DNA from: an uncultured Lachnobacterium sp.
Lineage (GTDB): Bacteria > Bacillota > Clostridia > Lachnospirales > Lachnospiraceae
NCBI GenBank assembly: GCA_937889225.1
Contig: CALAST010000076.1
Span: 1-39,754, forward strand
Direction of reading: 5' to 3'
Length of the DNA stretch: 39,754 nt
Of this stretch, positions 1 through 9,306 are shown piece after piece (the stretch's first letter is position 1; each line of letters begins with the position of its first letter). The translations under genes were made by a program, and so were the position numbers. The notes below the pieces were generated by a model. It had not been told where the DNA came from. It was given only the letters and a program-made list of their open reading frames with translations, and did not search any database.

Positions 1-1355
1 GATTACAGGATTTATGTGTATCCAGAACTTCCTTCAAATGGGGAATTCCGGTAGACTTCGATGACAGGCATGTAACTTATGTTTGGTTGGATGCTTTAAC
101 AAACTATATTACCGGTATCGGATATGATGTAGACGGAAGCAGTGACCAGTACAATAAATTATGGCCTGCAGATTTACACTTAATCGGAAAAGATATTATC
201 CGTTTCCATACTATTTACTGGCCAATCTTCTTAATGGCTTTGGATATTCCGTTACCAAAACAGGTATTTGGACATCCCTGGCTGTTGCAGGGCGATGGAA
301 AAATGAGTAAATCCAAAGGGAATGTTTTATATGCTGATGATTTAGCAGACTTTTTTGGTGTAGATGCAGTTCGCTATTTTGTTCTTCATGAAATGCCATT
401 TGAAAATGATGGCGTTATTACATGGGAATTAATGGTAGAACGTATGAATTCTGATCTCGCCAATACTTTAGGAAACCTGGTAAACAGAACTATTTCCATG
501 AGTAATAAATACTTTGGTGGAGTAGTAACAAAAACCGGTGCCGAAGATGAAGTGGATGCAGATTTGAAAGCAGTAGTGCTTGGAACCTTAGAAAAAGCAA
601 CTGCAAAAATGGAACAGCTTCGTGTAGCGGATGCTATGACAGAAATCTTTACTTTATTCAAACGTTGCAATAAATACATTGATGAAACAGAGCCTTGGGT
701 ATTAGCAAAAGATGAAGCGAAAAAAGACAGATTATCTGAAGTACTTTACAACTTAGTAGAAAGTATTGTAATCGGTGCATCCCTCTTAGAACCATTTATG
801 CCATCTACAGCTAAGAGAATTGTAGCTCAGTTAAATACTCAGATCCGTGGATTTGATGAATTAGATACTTTTGGTTTATATGAATCAGGAAGTAAAGTAA
901 CGGAGAAACCGGAGATTCTTTTTGCAAGATTAGATGTAAAAGAAGTAATTGAAAAAGCGGAAGCTATGTTTGCAGAAAGAAATAAACCGGAAGTTCCGGT
1001 AGAACCTGTAATTGATGTAGAAGCAAAACCGGAAATTTCTTACGAAGATTTTGAAAAATTACAGTTCCGTGTAGGTAAGATCATTGCTTGTGAAGAAGTA
1101 AAGAAATCTAAAAAATTACTTTGCAGTCAGGTACAGATCGGCAGTGAAGTAAAACAGATCGTATCCGGAATCAAACAGCATTACACAGCCGAAGAAATGG
1201 TAGGCAAAAAAGTAATGGTATTAGTAAACTTAAAACCTGCAAAATTGGCAGGAGTAATGTCCGAGGGTATGCTTTTATGTGCGGAAGATGCAGATGGAAA
1301 TCTGGCACTTCTTACACCGGAAAAGGATATGCCGGCAGGAGCAGAAATTGCATAA
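1..1355 (+). CDS. metG: Methionyl-tRNA synthetase, C-terminal part (5' end outside window)
   Basis: Charges tRNA(Met) with methionine in the cytoplasm. The reading frame is open from base 3 and runs off the left edge, so the N-terminal HIGH motif and part of the catalytic core are missing from view. Visible are the catalytic-domain segment ending in TYVWLDALTNYI, the KMSKS loop (KMSKSKGN, about bases 300-323), the helical anticodon-binding domain, and a C-terminal tRNA-binding OB-fold domain starting near base 1038 (YEDFEKLQFRVGKI). That appended domain is common in MetG of Firmicutes. The first ATG in frame inside the window (base 87) is internal to the gene and is not a start. A strong intrinsic terminator follows the stop codon. 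Identification is secure; only completeness is unknown. Confidence 0.97.
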   Translation, partial: LQDLCVSRTSFKWGIPVDFDDRHVTYVWLDALTNYITGIGYDVDGSSDQYNKLWPADLHLIGKDIIRFHTIYWPIFLMALDIPLPKQVFGHPWLLQGDGKMSKSKGNVLYADDLADFFGVDAVRYFVLHEMPFENDGVITWELMVERMNSDLANTLGNLVNRTISMSNKYFGGVVTKTGAEDEVDADLKAVVLGTLEKATAKMEQLRVADAMTEIFTLFKRCNKYIDETEPWVLAKDEAKKDRLSEVLYNLVESIVIGASLLEPFMPSTAKRIVAQLNTQIRGFDELDTFGLYESGSKVTEKPEILFARLDVKEVIEKAEAMFAERNKPEVPVEPVIDVEAKPEISYEDFEKLQFRVGKIIACEEVKKSKKLLCSQVQIGSEVKQIVSGIKQHYTAEEMVGKKVMVLVNLKPAKLAGVMSEGMLLCAEDADGNLALLTPEKDMPAGAEIA

Positions 1356-1366
1356 ATAAGATATCA

Positions 1367-1400
1367 GGATAAAACGGGGAAACTCGTTTTATCCTTTTTC
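1367..1400 (+). terminator. Intrinsic terminator of metG
   Basis: A perfect 10-bp stem (GGATAAAACG at 1367-1376 with CGTTTTATCC at 1385-1394) and an 8-nt loop, followed immediately by TTTTTC. It lies 11 bases after the metG stop. Confidence 0.88.
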
Positions 1401-1496
1401 TAAATTATAAAATGTTTTATTATGAAGAGACAGACATAATTAATTTAGTGAGGCATATATTGATACGAAGTAAGTATATGGAGTGTGGAGGAGATT

Positions 1497-2087
1497 ATGA
1501 AAAAAAGAATCGGGATATTAATTCTTACTTTAGGGTTTATGTTGTCTGGAATTCATATTCAGGCAGCAGAAAAGAGTAATATACTTGATGGGAACAAATA
1601 TTTTAATTTATTTTTAGATGAAGTAAAAGGAGTTCAGGGTGGAGAATCTGTATCTGAACTTAAAGATTCTATGAATGAATTAATTGAAAATGTAAGTCCT
1701 GAAGATGCAAAGAAAATTCTGAATTTTATTGGAGAAAAGATTGAAGAAGGAAAGTGGGAAAGCGAAGAAGGAATTAATGATGCCATTGCCGAAGGTGAAA
1801 GGGAATTTGGAGTTACTCTCACTGAAAAACAGAAAAATATGATTTTATCTGTAATTTCAAAAATTAAAAAACTGGGAATTGCACCGGAATATATGATAGA
1901 ACAGGCAGAAAAAATTTATGAAAAGTATGGTGAAGAATTAAAAAATGATGTTTCTGAAAAAGGAAAAGAAATTGTAGAGGAAACTCAGAATAAGATTAAA
2001 GAAGAAGTAAATAAATCTTTGACAGATTATTTTTCAGATATGGTAAGCAGTGTAAAATCATTTTTTAAAGGAATTTTTAGTAAGTAG
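1497..2087 (+). CDS. Small exported protein, DUF1002-like
   Basis: A 196-residue protein of unknown function that is probably secreted or membrane-anchored. Residues 1-24 form a typical signal peptide (MKKRIGILILTLGFML...) ending near an AxA-like site before AEKSN. The mature part is acidic, lysine-rich and helical. Residues about 95-125, with LTEKQKNMILSVISKIKKLG, resemble the C-terminal part of DUF1002 exported proteins of Firmicutes, recognised by pattern only. The start is ATG 1497, which has GGAGGAG at 1487-1493; a GTG at 1485 is in frame but overlaps that ribosome binding site. The stop is followed after one base by the GNAT gene, suggesting co-transcription. Confidence 0.7.
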   Translation: MKKRIGILILTLGFMLSGIHIQAAEKSNILDGNKYFNLFLDEVKGVQGGESVSELKDSMNELIENVSPEDAKKILNFIGEKIEEGKWESEEGINDAIAEGEREFGVTLTEKQKNMILSVISKIKKLGIAPEYMIEQAEKIYEKYGEELKNDVSEKGKEIVEETQNKIKEEVNKSLTDYFSDMVSSVKSFFKGIFSK

Positions 2088-2088
2088 A

Positions 2089-2577
2089 ATGAAGAAACAG
2101 GAAGATAAGATCATTTTTCGAATGGCTGTTGAAAAGGATTGGGAGCCGGCCATGAAACTAGCCTGGGAAACATTTTTAATTTTTGAAGCACAGGAATATA
2201 GCGAAGAGGGAATTGAAAGCTTTCGGGATTTCATTTCCGATCAATTGCTGAAAAAGATGTTTTTAAAAGGTGAATACCAGATGTTTGTAGCATATGATGA
2301 AAACAGATTAATTGGTTTTATTAGTGTAAGAAACAGATGTCATATATCTTTGCTTTTTGTGGATAAGGCATATCATAGAAAAGGAATAGGACGTGCGTTG
2401 ATACAAAAATTAGGGGAATACATGATTACGGAAGTAGGGGTAGATTATATGACTGTAGATTCTGCTCCTTATGCTACTGAATTTTATCATAAGTTAGGTT
2501 TCTGGGATTTGGCACCAAGGCAGGAAAAAAAAGGAATTATATATACTTCTATGAAGAAGAATTTGAAATATAACTGA
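2089..2577 (+). CDS. GNAT-family N-acetyltransferase
   Basis: Predicted cytoplasmic acyl-CoA-dependent acetyltransferase of 162 residues, a usual length for the family. The acetyl-CoA binding motif A is visible as the strand LLFVDKAYHRKGIGRALIQKL (R/H-x-K-G-I-G-R-A), followed by the family's C-terminal region APYATEFYHKLGFWD. The substrate cannot be deduced. It starts one base after the stop of the exported protein gene and has only a distant ribosome binding site (AAAGGA near 2067), so it probably depends on translational coupling. Confidence 0.88.
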   Translation: MKKQEDKIIFRMAVEKDWEPAMKLAWETFLIFEAQEYSEEGIESFRDFISDQLLKKMFLKGEYQMFVAYDENRLIGFISVRNRCHISLLFVDKAYHRKGIGRALIQKLGEYMITEVGVDYMTVDSAPYATEFYHKLGFWDLAPRQEKKGIIYTSMKKNLKYN

Positions 2578-2726
2578 TAAAACAAAAGTATCTTGCTATA
2601 TGGCAAAATGTATAGAAAAATTTCAAATATTTGTGGAATTATAGCATGGTAGATTTGCAAAAGATTATGTATACTGATATCAGTGTAAAAGCAGGATTGA
2701 CCTGTTAAAAATAGGAGGAATGTAAA

Positions 2727-3839
2727 ATGGCAAGTTTATCTTTGACAAACGTTTGCAAAAAATACCCAAATGGGTTTGAAGCAGTTAAAAATTTTAACCT
2801 TGAAATCGCAGATAAAGAATTTATTATTTTCGTAGGACCTTCAGGATGTGGTAAATCTACTACTCTTCGTATGATTGCAGGTCTGGAAGATATTTCTTCA
2901 GGTGAATTAAAAATTGGTGACAGAGTTGTTAACGATGTAGAACCAAAAGACAGAGATATTGCGATGGTATTCCAGAACTACGCATTATATCCTCATATGA
3001 CAGTATATGATAACATGGCTTTTGGTCTTAAATTAAGAAAAGTACCAAAAGATGAAATCGATAAAATGGTTAGAGAAGCAGCTAGAATTCTTGACTTAAC
3101 AGCTCTTCTTGAAAGAAAACCAAAAGCTTTATCCGGTGGACAGAGACAGCGTGTTGCTATGGGACGTGCTATCGTTCGTAATCCTAAAGTATTCCTTATG
3201 GACGAACCTTTATCCAACCTTGATGCTAAACTTCGTGTACAGATGCGTATCGAAATCGCTAAATTACATCAGAGATTAGGTACAACTATCATCTACGTTA
3301 CACATGACCAGACAGAAGCTATGACACTTGGTACAAGAATCGTTGTATTAAAAGATGGTGTTATCATGCAGGTTGATTCTCCACAGACATTATACAACCG
3401 TCCAAACAACTTATTCGTTGCAGGCTTCATTGGCTCACCACAGATGAACTTCGTAGACGCTAAATGTGTAATCGAAGGCAAAAAAGTTTCCTTAAAATTT
3501 GGTGATTTTGTTATTACATTACCGGATGAAAAAGCAAAGAAATTAATCGCTGGAAACTACAATGGTAAAACAGTTATTATGGGTATCAGACCGGAAGATA
3601 TTAGTGATGACAAAGAAGTTATCGCATCCAGAAACGATGGTATCATAGAATCTGATGTTACAGGTTACGAATTATTAGGTGCTGAAGTTATGTTATACTT
3701 CACAGTTGCAGGTGCTAACATGTCAGCAAGAGTAGCAGCTGATACACCAGCTCGTTACGGTGACCATATCAAATTTGCTCTTGACCCGGAAAAAGTTCAT
3801 GTATTTGATAAAGAGACAGAATTGACAATCACAAACTAA
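2727..3839 (+). CDS. ugpC: Sugar ABC transporter ATP-binding protein (MsmK/UgpC type)
   Basis: ATPase subunit of CUT1-type carbohydrate ABC importers, 370 residues, the usual length. Walker A is GPSGCGKST (residues 37-45), the signature is LSGGQ (135-139), Walker B is FLMDEP (156-161) and the H-loop is VTHDQ (192-196). The C-terminal 130 residues form the TOBE/regulatory domain of the MalK/UgpC/MsmK group. No permease or binding protein is adjacent. In Gram-positive bacteria such orphan ATPases (MsmX/MsmK) often power several sugar importers, and I infer the same here. Translation starts with AGGAGG about 7 bases before ATG 2727. A good hairpin terminator follows, so the gene is probably monocistronic. 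Confidence 0.93.
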   Translation: MASLSLTNVCKKYPNGFEAVKNFNLEIADKEFIIFVGPSGCGKSTTLRMIAGLEDISSGELKIGDRVVNDVEPKDRDIAMVFQNYALYPHMTVYDNMAFGLKLRKVPKDEIDKMVREAARILDLTALLERKPKALSGGQRQRVAMGRAIVRNPKVFLMDEPLSNLDAKLRVQMRIEIAKLHQRLGTTIIYVTHDQTEAMTLGTRIVVLKDGVIMQVDSPQTLYNRPNNLFVAGFIGSPQMNFVDAKCVIEGKKVSLKFGDFVITLPDEKAKKLIAGNYNGKTVIMGIRPEDISDDKEVIASRNDGIIESDVTGYELLGAEVMLYFTVAGANMSARVAADTPARYGDHIKFALDPEKVHVFDKETELTITN

Positions 3840-3868
3840 TTCGTTAAAATTATATAGTTGTAAATTAT

Positions 3869-3899
3869 GACAGGGTGTAAATTTACACCCTGTCTTTTA
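3869..3899 (+). terminator. Intrinsic terminator after ugpC/msmK
   Basis: A perfect 26-base palindrome, GACAGGGTGTAAA (3869-3881) and TTTACACCCTGTC (3882-3894), followed by TTTTA. It lies 29 bases after the stop codon. Confidence 0.88.
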
Positions 3900-3912
3900 T
3901 ATAAGAAACATT

Positions 3913-3936
3913 GGCGGATTCCAAGTGTCCGCTTGA
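3913..3936. repeat. Small hairpin repeat, copy 1
   Basis: GCGGA...TCCGC inverted repeat in the intergenic region. It matches 19 of 24 positions of a second intergenic copy at 19128-19151, including the flanking CTTGA. Confidence 0.4.
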
Positions 3937-3960
3937 TATTTGGATATAGAAGGAGAAATT

Positions 3961-5046
3961 ATGCTGTCGGCTCAAAAAATACTTAATATGATAAATGAGA
4001 TAAAAGAGATTACAAAGTTAGAAATTGTTTTGTATCATGTGAGTGGCAAAATTGTTGCTCAGACAATAGAGATTGGTGAAGAAATCAAAGATATGCTTCT
4101 GCATTTTGCTTCCTCTGAAGCAGAGCAGCAGACTTATATGGACTATCAGTTTTATAAAGTCCTTGTGGAACAGGAATCGGATTATGTGCTTTTGACAAAA
4201 GGAATGATAGAAAATTCTTTTGTGATAGGGCAAATGGCTGTTTGCCAGATACGAAATATGATATTGAGCAAATCCGAAAGTTTTGACCGTAATAATTTTA
4301 TCCAAAATATTTTACTTGGAAATCTTTTGACGGTAGATATTTTTTCAAAAGCCAGAAGATTGCATATTGAGGCAAAACCGCGTGTAGCATATGTCATTGA
4401 TACCGGAAACAAAAGTACAGATATTGTTATGGAATTAGTGAAAAATTTATCGGATTTGAAGGCAGGAGACTTTGTTACAAGCATTGATGAACATAATGTG
4501 GTTTTAATCAAAGACGTTTCCCACATACAAAAAGAAAATATAGATGAGGGATTAAATGAAATTGCAGTTAGTCTTGCGGACAGCCTGCATATGGAGGCTA
4601 TGACGAAAGTGCGTATTGGTTACGGAAATATAATTGAACAAATTCCGGATATCATGCAATCCTATCAGGAAGCGAAAATGGCACTTGAAGTTGGAAAAGT
4701 GTTTTATGCACAAATGGATACTATTTCCTATGGAAAATTGGGAATCGGAAGACTTATTTATCAGCTTCCGATGAGTTTATGTGAAATGTTTATCAAAGAA
4801 GTATTTGGCGATACGTTGCCGGATATTTTAGATGATGAAGAAGCGATGAATACGATTAATAAATTTTTTGAGAATAACTTAAATATTTCGGAGACTGCAA
4901 GACAATTATATGTACATAGAAATACATTAGTCTATAGATTAGAACGAATACAAAAGGCGATTGGTCTGGATATTCGTGCATTTGATGATGCGATGACGTT
5001 CCGCATAGCGGTGATGGTCTTGGCACATATGAAAGATGAAAAATAA
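3961..5046 (+). CDS. CdaR/PucR-family transcriptional regulator
   Basis: DNA-binding regulator of 361 residues. The C-terminal 60 residues carry the PucR/CdaR-type helix-turn-helix (HTH_30): NLNISETARQLYVHRNTLVYRLERIQ, then GLDIRAFDDAMTFRIAVM. The middle part resembles the GGDEF-like domain typical of CdaR proteins; no N-terminal membrane segment is seen. ATG 3961 is chosen because it follows AGAAGGAGAAATT; an ATG at 3940 is in frame but has no ribosome binding site. It sits next to the sugar ABC ATPase gene, so it may regulate carbohydrate uptake. That is inferred from position, not from a binding site. Confidence 0.86.
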   Translation: MLSAQKILNMINEIKEITKLEIVLYHVSGKIVAQTIEIGEEIKDMLLHFASSEAEQQTYMDYQFYKVLVEQESDYVLLTKGMIENSFVIGQMAVCQIRNMILSKSESFDRNNFIQNILLGNLLTVDIFSKARRLHIEAKPRVAYVIDTGNKSTDIVMELVKNLSDLKAGDFVTSIDEHNVVLIKDVSHIQKENIDEGLNEIAVSLADSLHMEAMTKVRIGYGNIIEQIPDIMQSYQEAKMALEVGKVFYAQMDTISYGKLGIGRLIYQLPMSLCEMFIKEVFGDTLPDILDDEEAMNTINKFFENNLNISETARQLYVHRNTLVYRLERIQKAIGLDIRAFDDAMTFRIAVMVLAHMKDEK

Positions 5047-5112
5047 GCATAATTATTTGAGTGAATGTAGAATGAATCAAATAGTTATAAGTAATGATTA
5101 GAAGGAGTAACT

Positions 5113-7035
5113 ATGACGAAGAAAACAACATACGATGAGAGCAGTATTTCCATATTAGAGGGGTTAGAAGCAGTACGAAAACGCCCGGGAATGTACATCG
5201 GAAGCGTATCACGAAAAGGATTGAATCATTTGATTTATGAAATCGTAGACAATTCTGTAGACGAACATTTGGCAGGAGAATGTGATACGATATGGGTTAC
5301 CTTAGAAAAAGACGGTTCTTGTACCGTAGAGGATAATGGAAGAGGCATTCCGGTTGGTATGCATGCAAAAGGTGTTTCAGCCGCACGTATTGTATTTTCT
5401 ACATTGCACGCAGGTGGTAAATTTGATGATTCAGTTTATAAGACAAGTGGTGGTTTGCATGGTGTAGGCTCATCCGTTGTAAACGCATTGTCAACGTATA
5501 TGGATGTACAGATTAGCCGTGAAGGATATGTACATCATGACCGTTATGAAAGAGGAAATCCAACCGTTGCATTAGAAGATGGATTGCTTCCAAAAATTGC
5601 AAAAACAAAGAAAACAGGGACAAAAATCAATTTTTTACCCGACCCGGAAATTTTTGAAAAAACATATTTTAAAGAAGAAGACGTAAAAAGCCGTATGCAT
5701 GAGACGGCTTACTTAAATCCGAATCTGACGATTATTTATGAAGACCGCAGAAAAGACGAAGTAGAGCATATTGTATACCATGAGCCGGATGGACTCATTG
5801 GATTTGTAAAAGATATTAATAAAAATCTGGATGTACTTCACGAAGTGATTTACTTTAAGGGTGAAAGTGAAGGAATTACAGTAGAAGCTGCGATTCAGTA
5901 CACAAATGAATTCCATGAAAATATCCTAGGTTTCTGTAATAATATTTACAATGCAGAAGGTGGAACGCATATTACGGGATTTAAGACGGTATTTACAACC
6001 GTCATCAATTCTTATGCCAGAGAACTTGGTATTTTAAAAGAAAAAGATGTGAATTTTACGGGTGCAGATGTGCGTAATGGCATGACGGCGGTCATTTCTG
6101 TAAAACACCCGGACCCAAGATTCGAAGGACAGACAAAGACAAAATTAGATAACCCGGATGCATCCCGTGCAACTGCTAAAGTTACCAGTGATGAAATCCA
6201 GTTATTTTTCGATAAAAATTTAGAAACGTTAAAAGCAGTTATTTCTTCCGCAGAGAAAGCAGCAAAAATCCGCAAAACAGAAGAAAAAGCGAAAACCAAT
6301 ATGCTGACAAAGCAAAAGTTTTCGTTTGATTCCAATGGAAAATTAGCAAACTGTGAGAGTCGTGATGCTTCCAAATGCGAAATTTTTATTGTCGAAGGAG
6401 ATTCTGCGGGCGGTTCTGCAAAAATGGCAAGAAATCGTATGTATCAGGCAATTATGCCAATTCGAGGTAAGATTTTAAATGTAGAAAAAGCCAGTATTGA
6501 TAAAGTTCTTGCCAATGCAGAAATTAAGACAATGATTAATGCGTTTGGCTGTGGCTTTTCGGAAGGATATGGAAATGACTTTGATATTACAAAGCTGCGT
6601 TATGATAAGATTATTATTATGGCAGATGCGGATGTAGACGGTGCACATATTTCTACGTTGTTGTTGACATTGTTTTACCGTTTTATGCCGGAACTCATTT
6701 ATGGCGGACATGTTTATGTAGCAATGCCGCCGCTTTATAAGGTTATTCCATCCAAAGGACAGGAACAATATTTATATGATGATGCGGCTTTGGAAAAATA
6801 CAGACGCACTCATAAAGGAAACTTTACATTGCAAAGATATAAAGGTCTGGGTGAAATGGATGCAGACCAGTTATGGGAGACAACGTTAAATCCGGAAACA
6901 CGAATGATGAAACGCATAGAAATCGAAGATGGACGTATGGCATCAGATGTGACAGCAATGCTTATGGGTACGGATGTACCACCAAGAAGAGCATTTATTC
7001 ATGCACATGCACATGATGCGGATTTGGATATATAA
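5113..7035 (+). CDS. parE: DNA topoisomerase IV subunit B
   Basis: ATPase subunit of a type IIA topoisomerase that decatenates chromosomes, 640 residues. The GHKL ATPase motifs are visible: EIVDNSVDE (43-51), DNGRGIP (74-80) and GGLHGVG (113-119). The TOPRIM domain has EGDSAGGSAK and later DADVDGAH, and the C-terminus has PLYKV and the RYKGLGEMD segment. It is paired with the A subunit 18 bases downstream. ParE is preferred over GyrB because the partner protein lacks the GyrA box. Translation starts at ATG 5113 with AGAAGGAG upstream. Confidence 0.87.
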   Translation: MTKKTTYDESSISILEGLEAVRKRPGMYIGSVSRKGLNHLIYEIVDNSVDEHLAGECDTIWVTLEKDGSCTVEDNGRGIPVGMHAKGVSAARIVFSTLHAGGKFDDSVYKTSGGLHGVGSSVVNALSTYMDVQISREGYVHHDRYERGNPTVALEDGLLPKIAKTKKTGTKINFLPDPEIFEKTYFKEEDVKSRMHETAYLNPNLTIIYEDRRKDEVEHIVYHEPDGLIGFVKDINKNLDVLHEVIYFKGESEGITVEAAIQYTNEFHENILGFCNNIYNAEGGTHITGFKTVFTTVINSYARELGILKEKDVNFTGADVRNGMTAVISVKHPDPRFEGQTKTKLDNPDASRATAKVTSDEIQLFFDKNLETLKAVISSAEKAAKIRKTEEKAKTNMLTKQKFSFDSNGKLANCESRDASKCEIFIVEGDSAGGSAKMARNRMYQAIMPIRGKILNVEKASIDKVLANAEIKTMINAFGCGFSEGYGNDFDITKLRYDKIIIMADADVDGAHISTLLLTLFYRFMPELIYGGHVYVAMPPLYKVIPSKGQEQYLYDDAALEKYRRTHKGNFTLQRYKGLGEMDADQLWETTLNPETRMMKRIEIEDGRMASDVTAMLMGTDVPPRRAFIHAHAHDADLDI

Positions 7036-7053
7036 AGAGAAAGAGAGAGAACT

Positions 7054-9303
7054 ATGAACGAAATAAAGGCAGAAGAACAGAATATTATTCAAACCGAATA
7101 TTCAGATTTGATGCAAAAATCATATATTGATTACGCCATGAGTGTTATTATTTCCAGAGCACTTCCGGATGTGCGTGATGGATTGAAACCTGTACAAAGA
7201 AGAACGCTGTATGATATGTATGAATTAGGCGTAAAATATGACAAACCGCACCGTAAAAGTGCTCGTATTGTCGGGGATACGATGGGTAAGTATCATCCAC
7301 ATGGGGATTCTTCCATTTATGAAGCACTTGTTGTTATGGCACAGGATTTTAAAAAGGGTCTGCCATTAATCGACGGGCATGGAAACTTTGGTTCGATTGA
7401 AGGCGATGGAGCTGCGGCAATGCGTTATACGGAAGCACGCTTGCAAAAAGTAACACAGGAAGCATACCTTGCGGATTTAGATAAAAATGTGGTGGATTTT
7501 GGACCAAACTTTGATGAAACGGAAAAAGAACCACTGGTACTTCCTGTAAAAGTACCAAATCTTTTGATTAATGGAGCAGAAGGCATTGCTGTTGGTATGG
7601 CAACCAGTATTCCTCCACACAACTTTGGAGAAGTCATTGATGGTGTGATTGCCTATATGAAAAATCCGGATATTACAACAGAACAGATGATGGAATATAT
7701 CCAAGGACCGGATTTTCCAACAGGCGGTATTATAGCAAATAAAGACGAATTGCTATCTATCTATGAAACAGGCGTTGGAAAAATCAAAATCCGTGGAAAA
7801 GTAGAAGTGGAAAAAGTAAAAGGCGGAAAAGAACGCCTCATTATCTCCGAAATTCCATATACGATGATTGGAGCAAATATTGGGAAGTTTTTACTGGACG
7901 TTTCCAATTTGGTAGAAACGAAAAAAACGACAGATATTGTAGATATTTCCAACCAATCTTCTAAGGAAGGAATTCGTATTGTGTTGGATTTGAAAAAAGG
8001 GGCAAATATAGAAGCCTTAGAAAATCTTTTATATAAAAAGACGAAGTTAGAAGATACCTTTGGTGTCAATATGCTTGCAGTAGCCGATGGCAGACCCGAA
8101 ACCATGGGAATTCTTCCAATTATTCGCCATCATGTGAACTTCCAGTATGAAATTGCCACAAGAAAATATACCACGCTTTTAGAAAAGGCAAAAGAGAAAA
8201 AAGAGATTCAGGAAGGCTTAATTGAAGCTTGTAATGTCATTGATTTGATTATTGAGATTCTTCGTGGAAGTAAACAACTCAAAGATGCAAAGGCATGTTT
8301 CATAAACGGAGATACTTCCAATATTACGTTTAAGACAAAAACTTCCGAAAAAATGGCAAAACAACTTAGATTTACGGAACGTCAGGCAACTGCTATTTTG
8401 GAAATGCGTTTATATAAATTAATCGGACTGGAAATCGATGCCCTAATGAAGGAACATAATGAAACATTGGCAAAAATTGCAGAATATGAAGATATCTTAG
8501 GAAAACGTTCTTCTATGGCAAAAGTCATTATGAAAGAATTAAAAGCATTTAAAAAATCTTATGCAAAAGAACGCAAAACTGTCATTGATAATTTGAAAGA
8601 AGCCGTTGTAATAGAAAAGCCAATCGAAGAAAAAGATGTGGTATTTCTTATGGACCGTTTTGGTTATGCAAAGACGATTGATGTTTCTATTTATGAAAGA
8701 AATAAAGAAACAGCAGATTCTGAAAATCGATATGCCTTTGTATGTAAAAATACAGATAAGATTTGTGTGTTCACGAATACAGGACAGCTTCATCTTATCA
8801 AAGTATTAGACCTTCCGGCAGGGCGATTAAAAGATAAAGGAACACCGATTGATAATCTTAGTAATTATGATAGTAAGACAGAAAATTATATTTATGTAAC
8901 TTCTTTACAGGAAATTTCGACAGGAAAAGTTTTATTTGGAACAAAACAGTCGATGTTGAAACTGGTAGATGGCAATGAATTTGTAGTAGGTAAAAAAACA
9001 ACTGCTGCAACAAAACTTGCAGAAGAAGATGAATTACTTACCGTTCGTCTTTTGAATAGCAATGAAACGATGGTAATGCGTTCTGCAAAAGATGTATTTT
9101 TACGCATTGACTGCACACAGATACCGGAGAAGAAAAAAAGTGCAGTAGGTGTCCGTGGTATGAAACTGGAAAAAGAAGATTATTTGAAAGAAATTCATAT
9201 TCTTGAAGATGGACAGGCTATGTCTGTGGAAGTAAAAGGCAAAGAGGTAGCATTGAACCGTCTTCATATCGGAAATCGTGATACAAAAGGAGTAAAAAAA
9301 TAG
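7054..9303 (+). CDS. parC: DNA topoisomerase IV subunit A
   Basis: DNA breakage-reunion subunit of topoisomerase IV, 749 residues. The winged-helix domain has the catalytic tyrosine in AAAMRYTEARL (Y125). The quinolone-resistance region reads HPHGDSSIYE (81-90), with S86 and E90 at the two usual resistance positions, i.e. a susceptible-looking state. The C-terminal beta-pinwheel is short and I find no QRRGGKG GyrA box, which supports ParC over GyrA. It forms an operon with parE upstream and is followed three bases later by folC. Confidence 0.87.
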   Translation: MNEIKAEEQNIIQTEYSDLMQKSYIDYAMSVIISRALPDVRDGLKPVQRRTLYDMYELGVKYDKPHRKSARIVGDTMGKYHPHGDSSIYEALVVMAQDFKKGLPLIDGHGNFGSIEGDGAAAMRYTEARLQKVTQEAYLADLDKNVVDFGPNFDETEKEPLVLPVKVPNLLINGAEGIAVGMATSIPPHNFGEVIDGVIAYMKNPDITTEQMMEYIQGPDFPTGGIIANKDELLSIYETGVGKIKIRGKVEVEKVKGGKERLIISEIPYTMIGANIGKFLLDVSNLVETKKTTDIVDISNQSSKEGIRIVLDLKKGANIEALENLLYKKTKLEDTFGVNMLAVADGRPETMGILPIIRHHVNFQYEIATRKYTTLLEKAKEKKEIQEGLIEACNVIDLIIEILRGSKQLKDAKACFINGDTSNITFKTKTSEKMAKQLRFTERQATAILEMRLYKLIGLEIDALMKEHNETLAKIAEYEDILGKRSSMAKVIMKELKAFKKSYAKERKTVIDNLKEAVVIEKPIEEKDVVFLMDRFGYAKTIDVSIYERNKETADSENRYAFVCKNTDKICVFTNTGQLHLIKVLDLPAGRLKDKGTPIDNLSNYDSKTENYIYVTSLQEISTGKVLFGTKQSMLKLVDGNEFVVGKKTTAATKLAEEDELLTVRLLNSNETMVMRSAKDVFLRIDCTQIPEKKKSAVGVRGMKLEKEDYLKEIHILEDGQAMSVEVKGKEVALNRLHIGNRDTKGVKK

Positions 9304-9306
9304 TTT

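Noticed and set aside
2647..2675. Promoter with TATACT before the sugar ABC ATPase gene
   Set aside because: The -10 is fair but the sequence at the -35 position is poor.
7054..9303. Calling the topoisomerase pair GyrB/GyrA
   Set aside because: The A subunit lacks a QRRGGKG GyrA box and has a short C-terminal pinwheel, which fits ParC; a separate gyrase is expected elsewhere in the genome.
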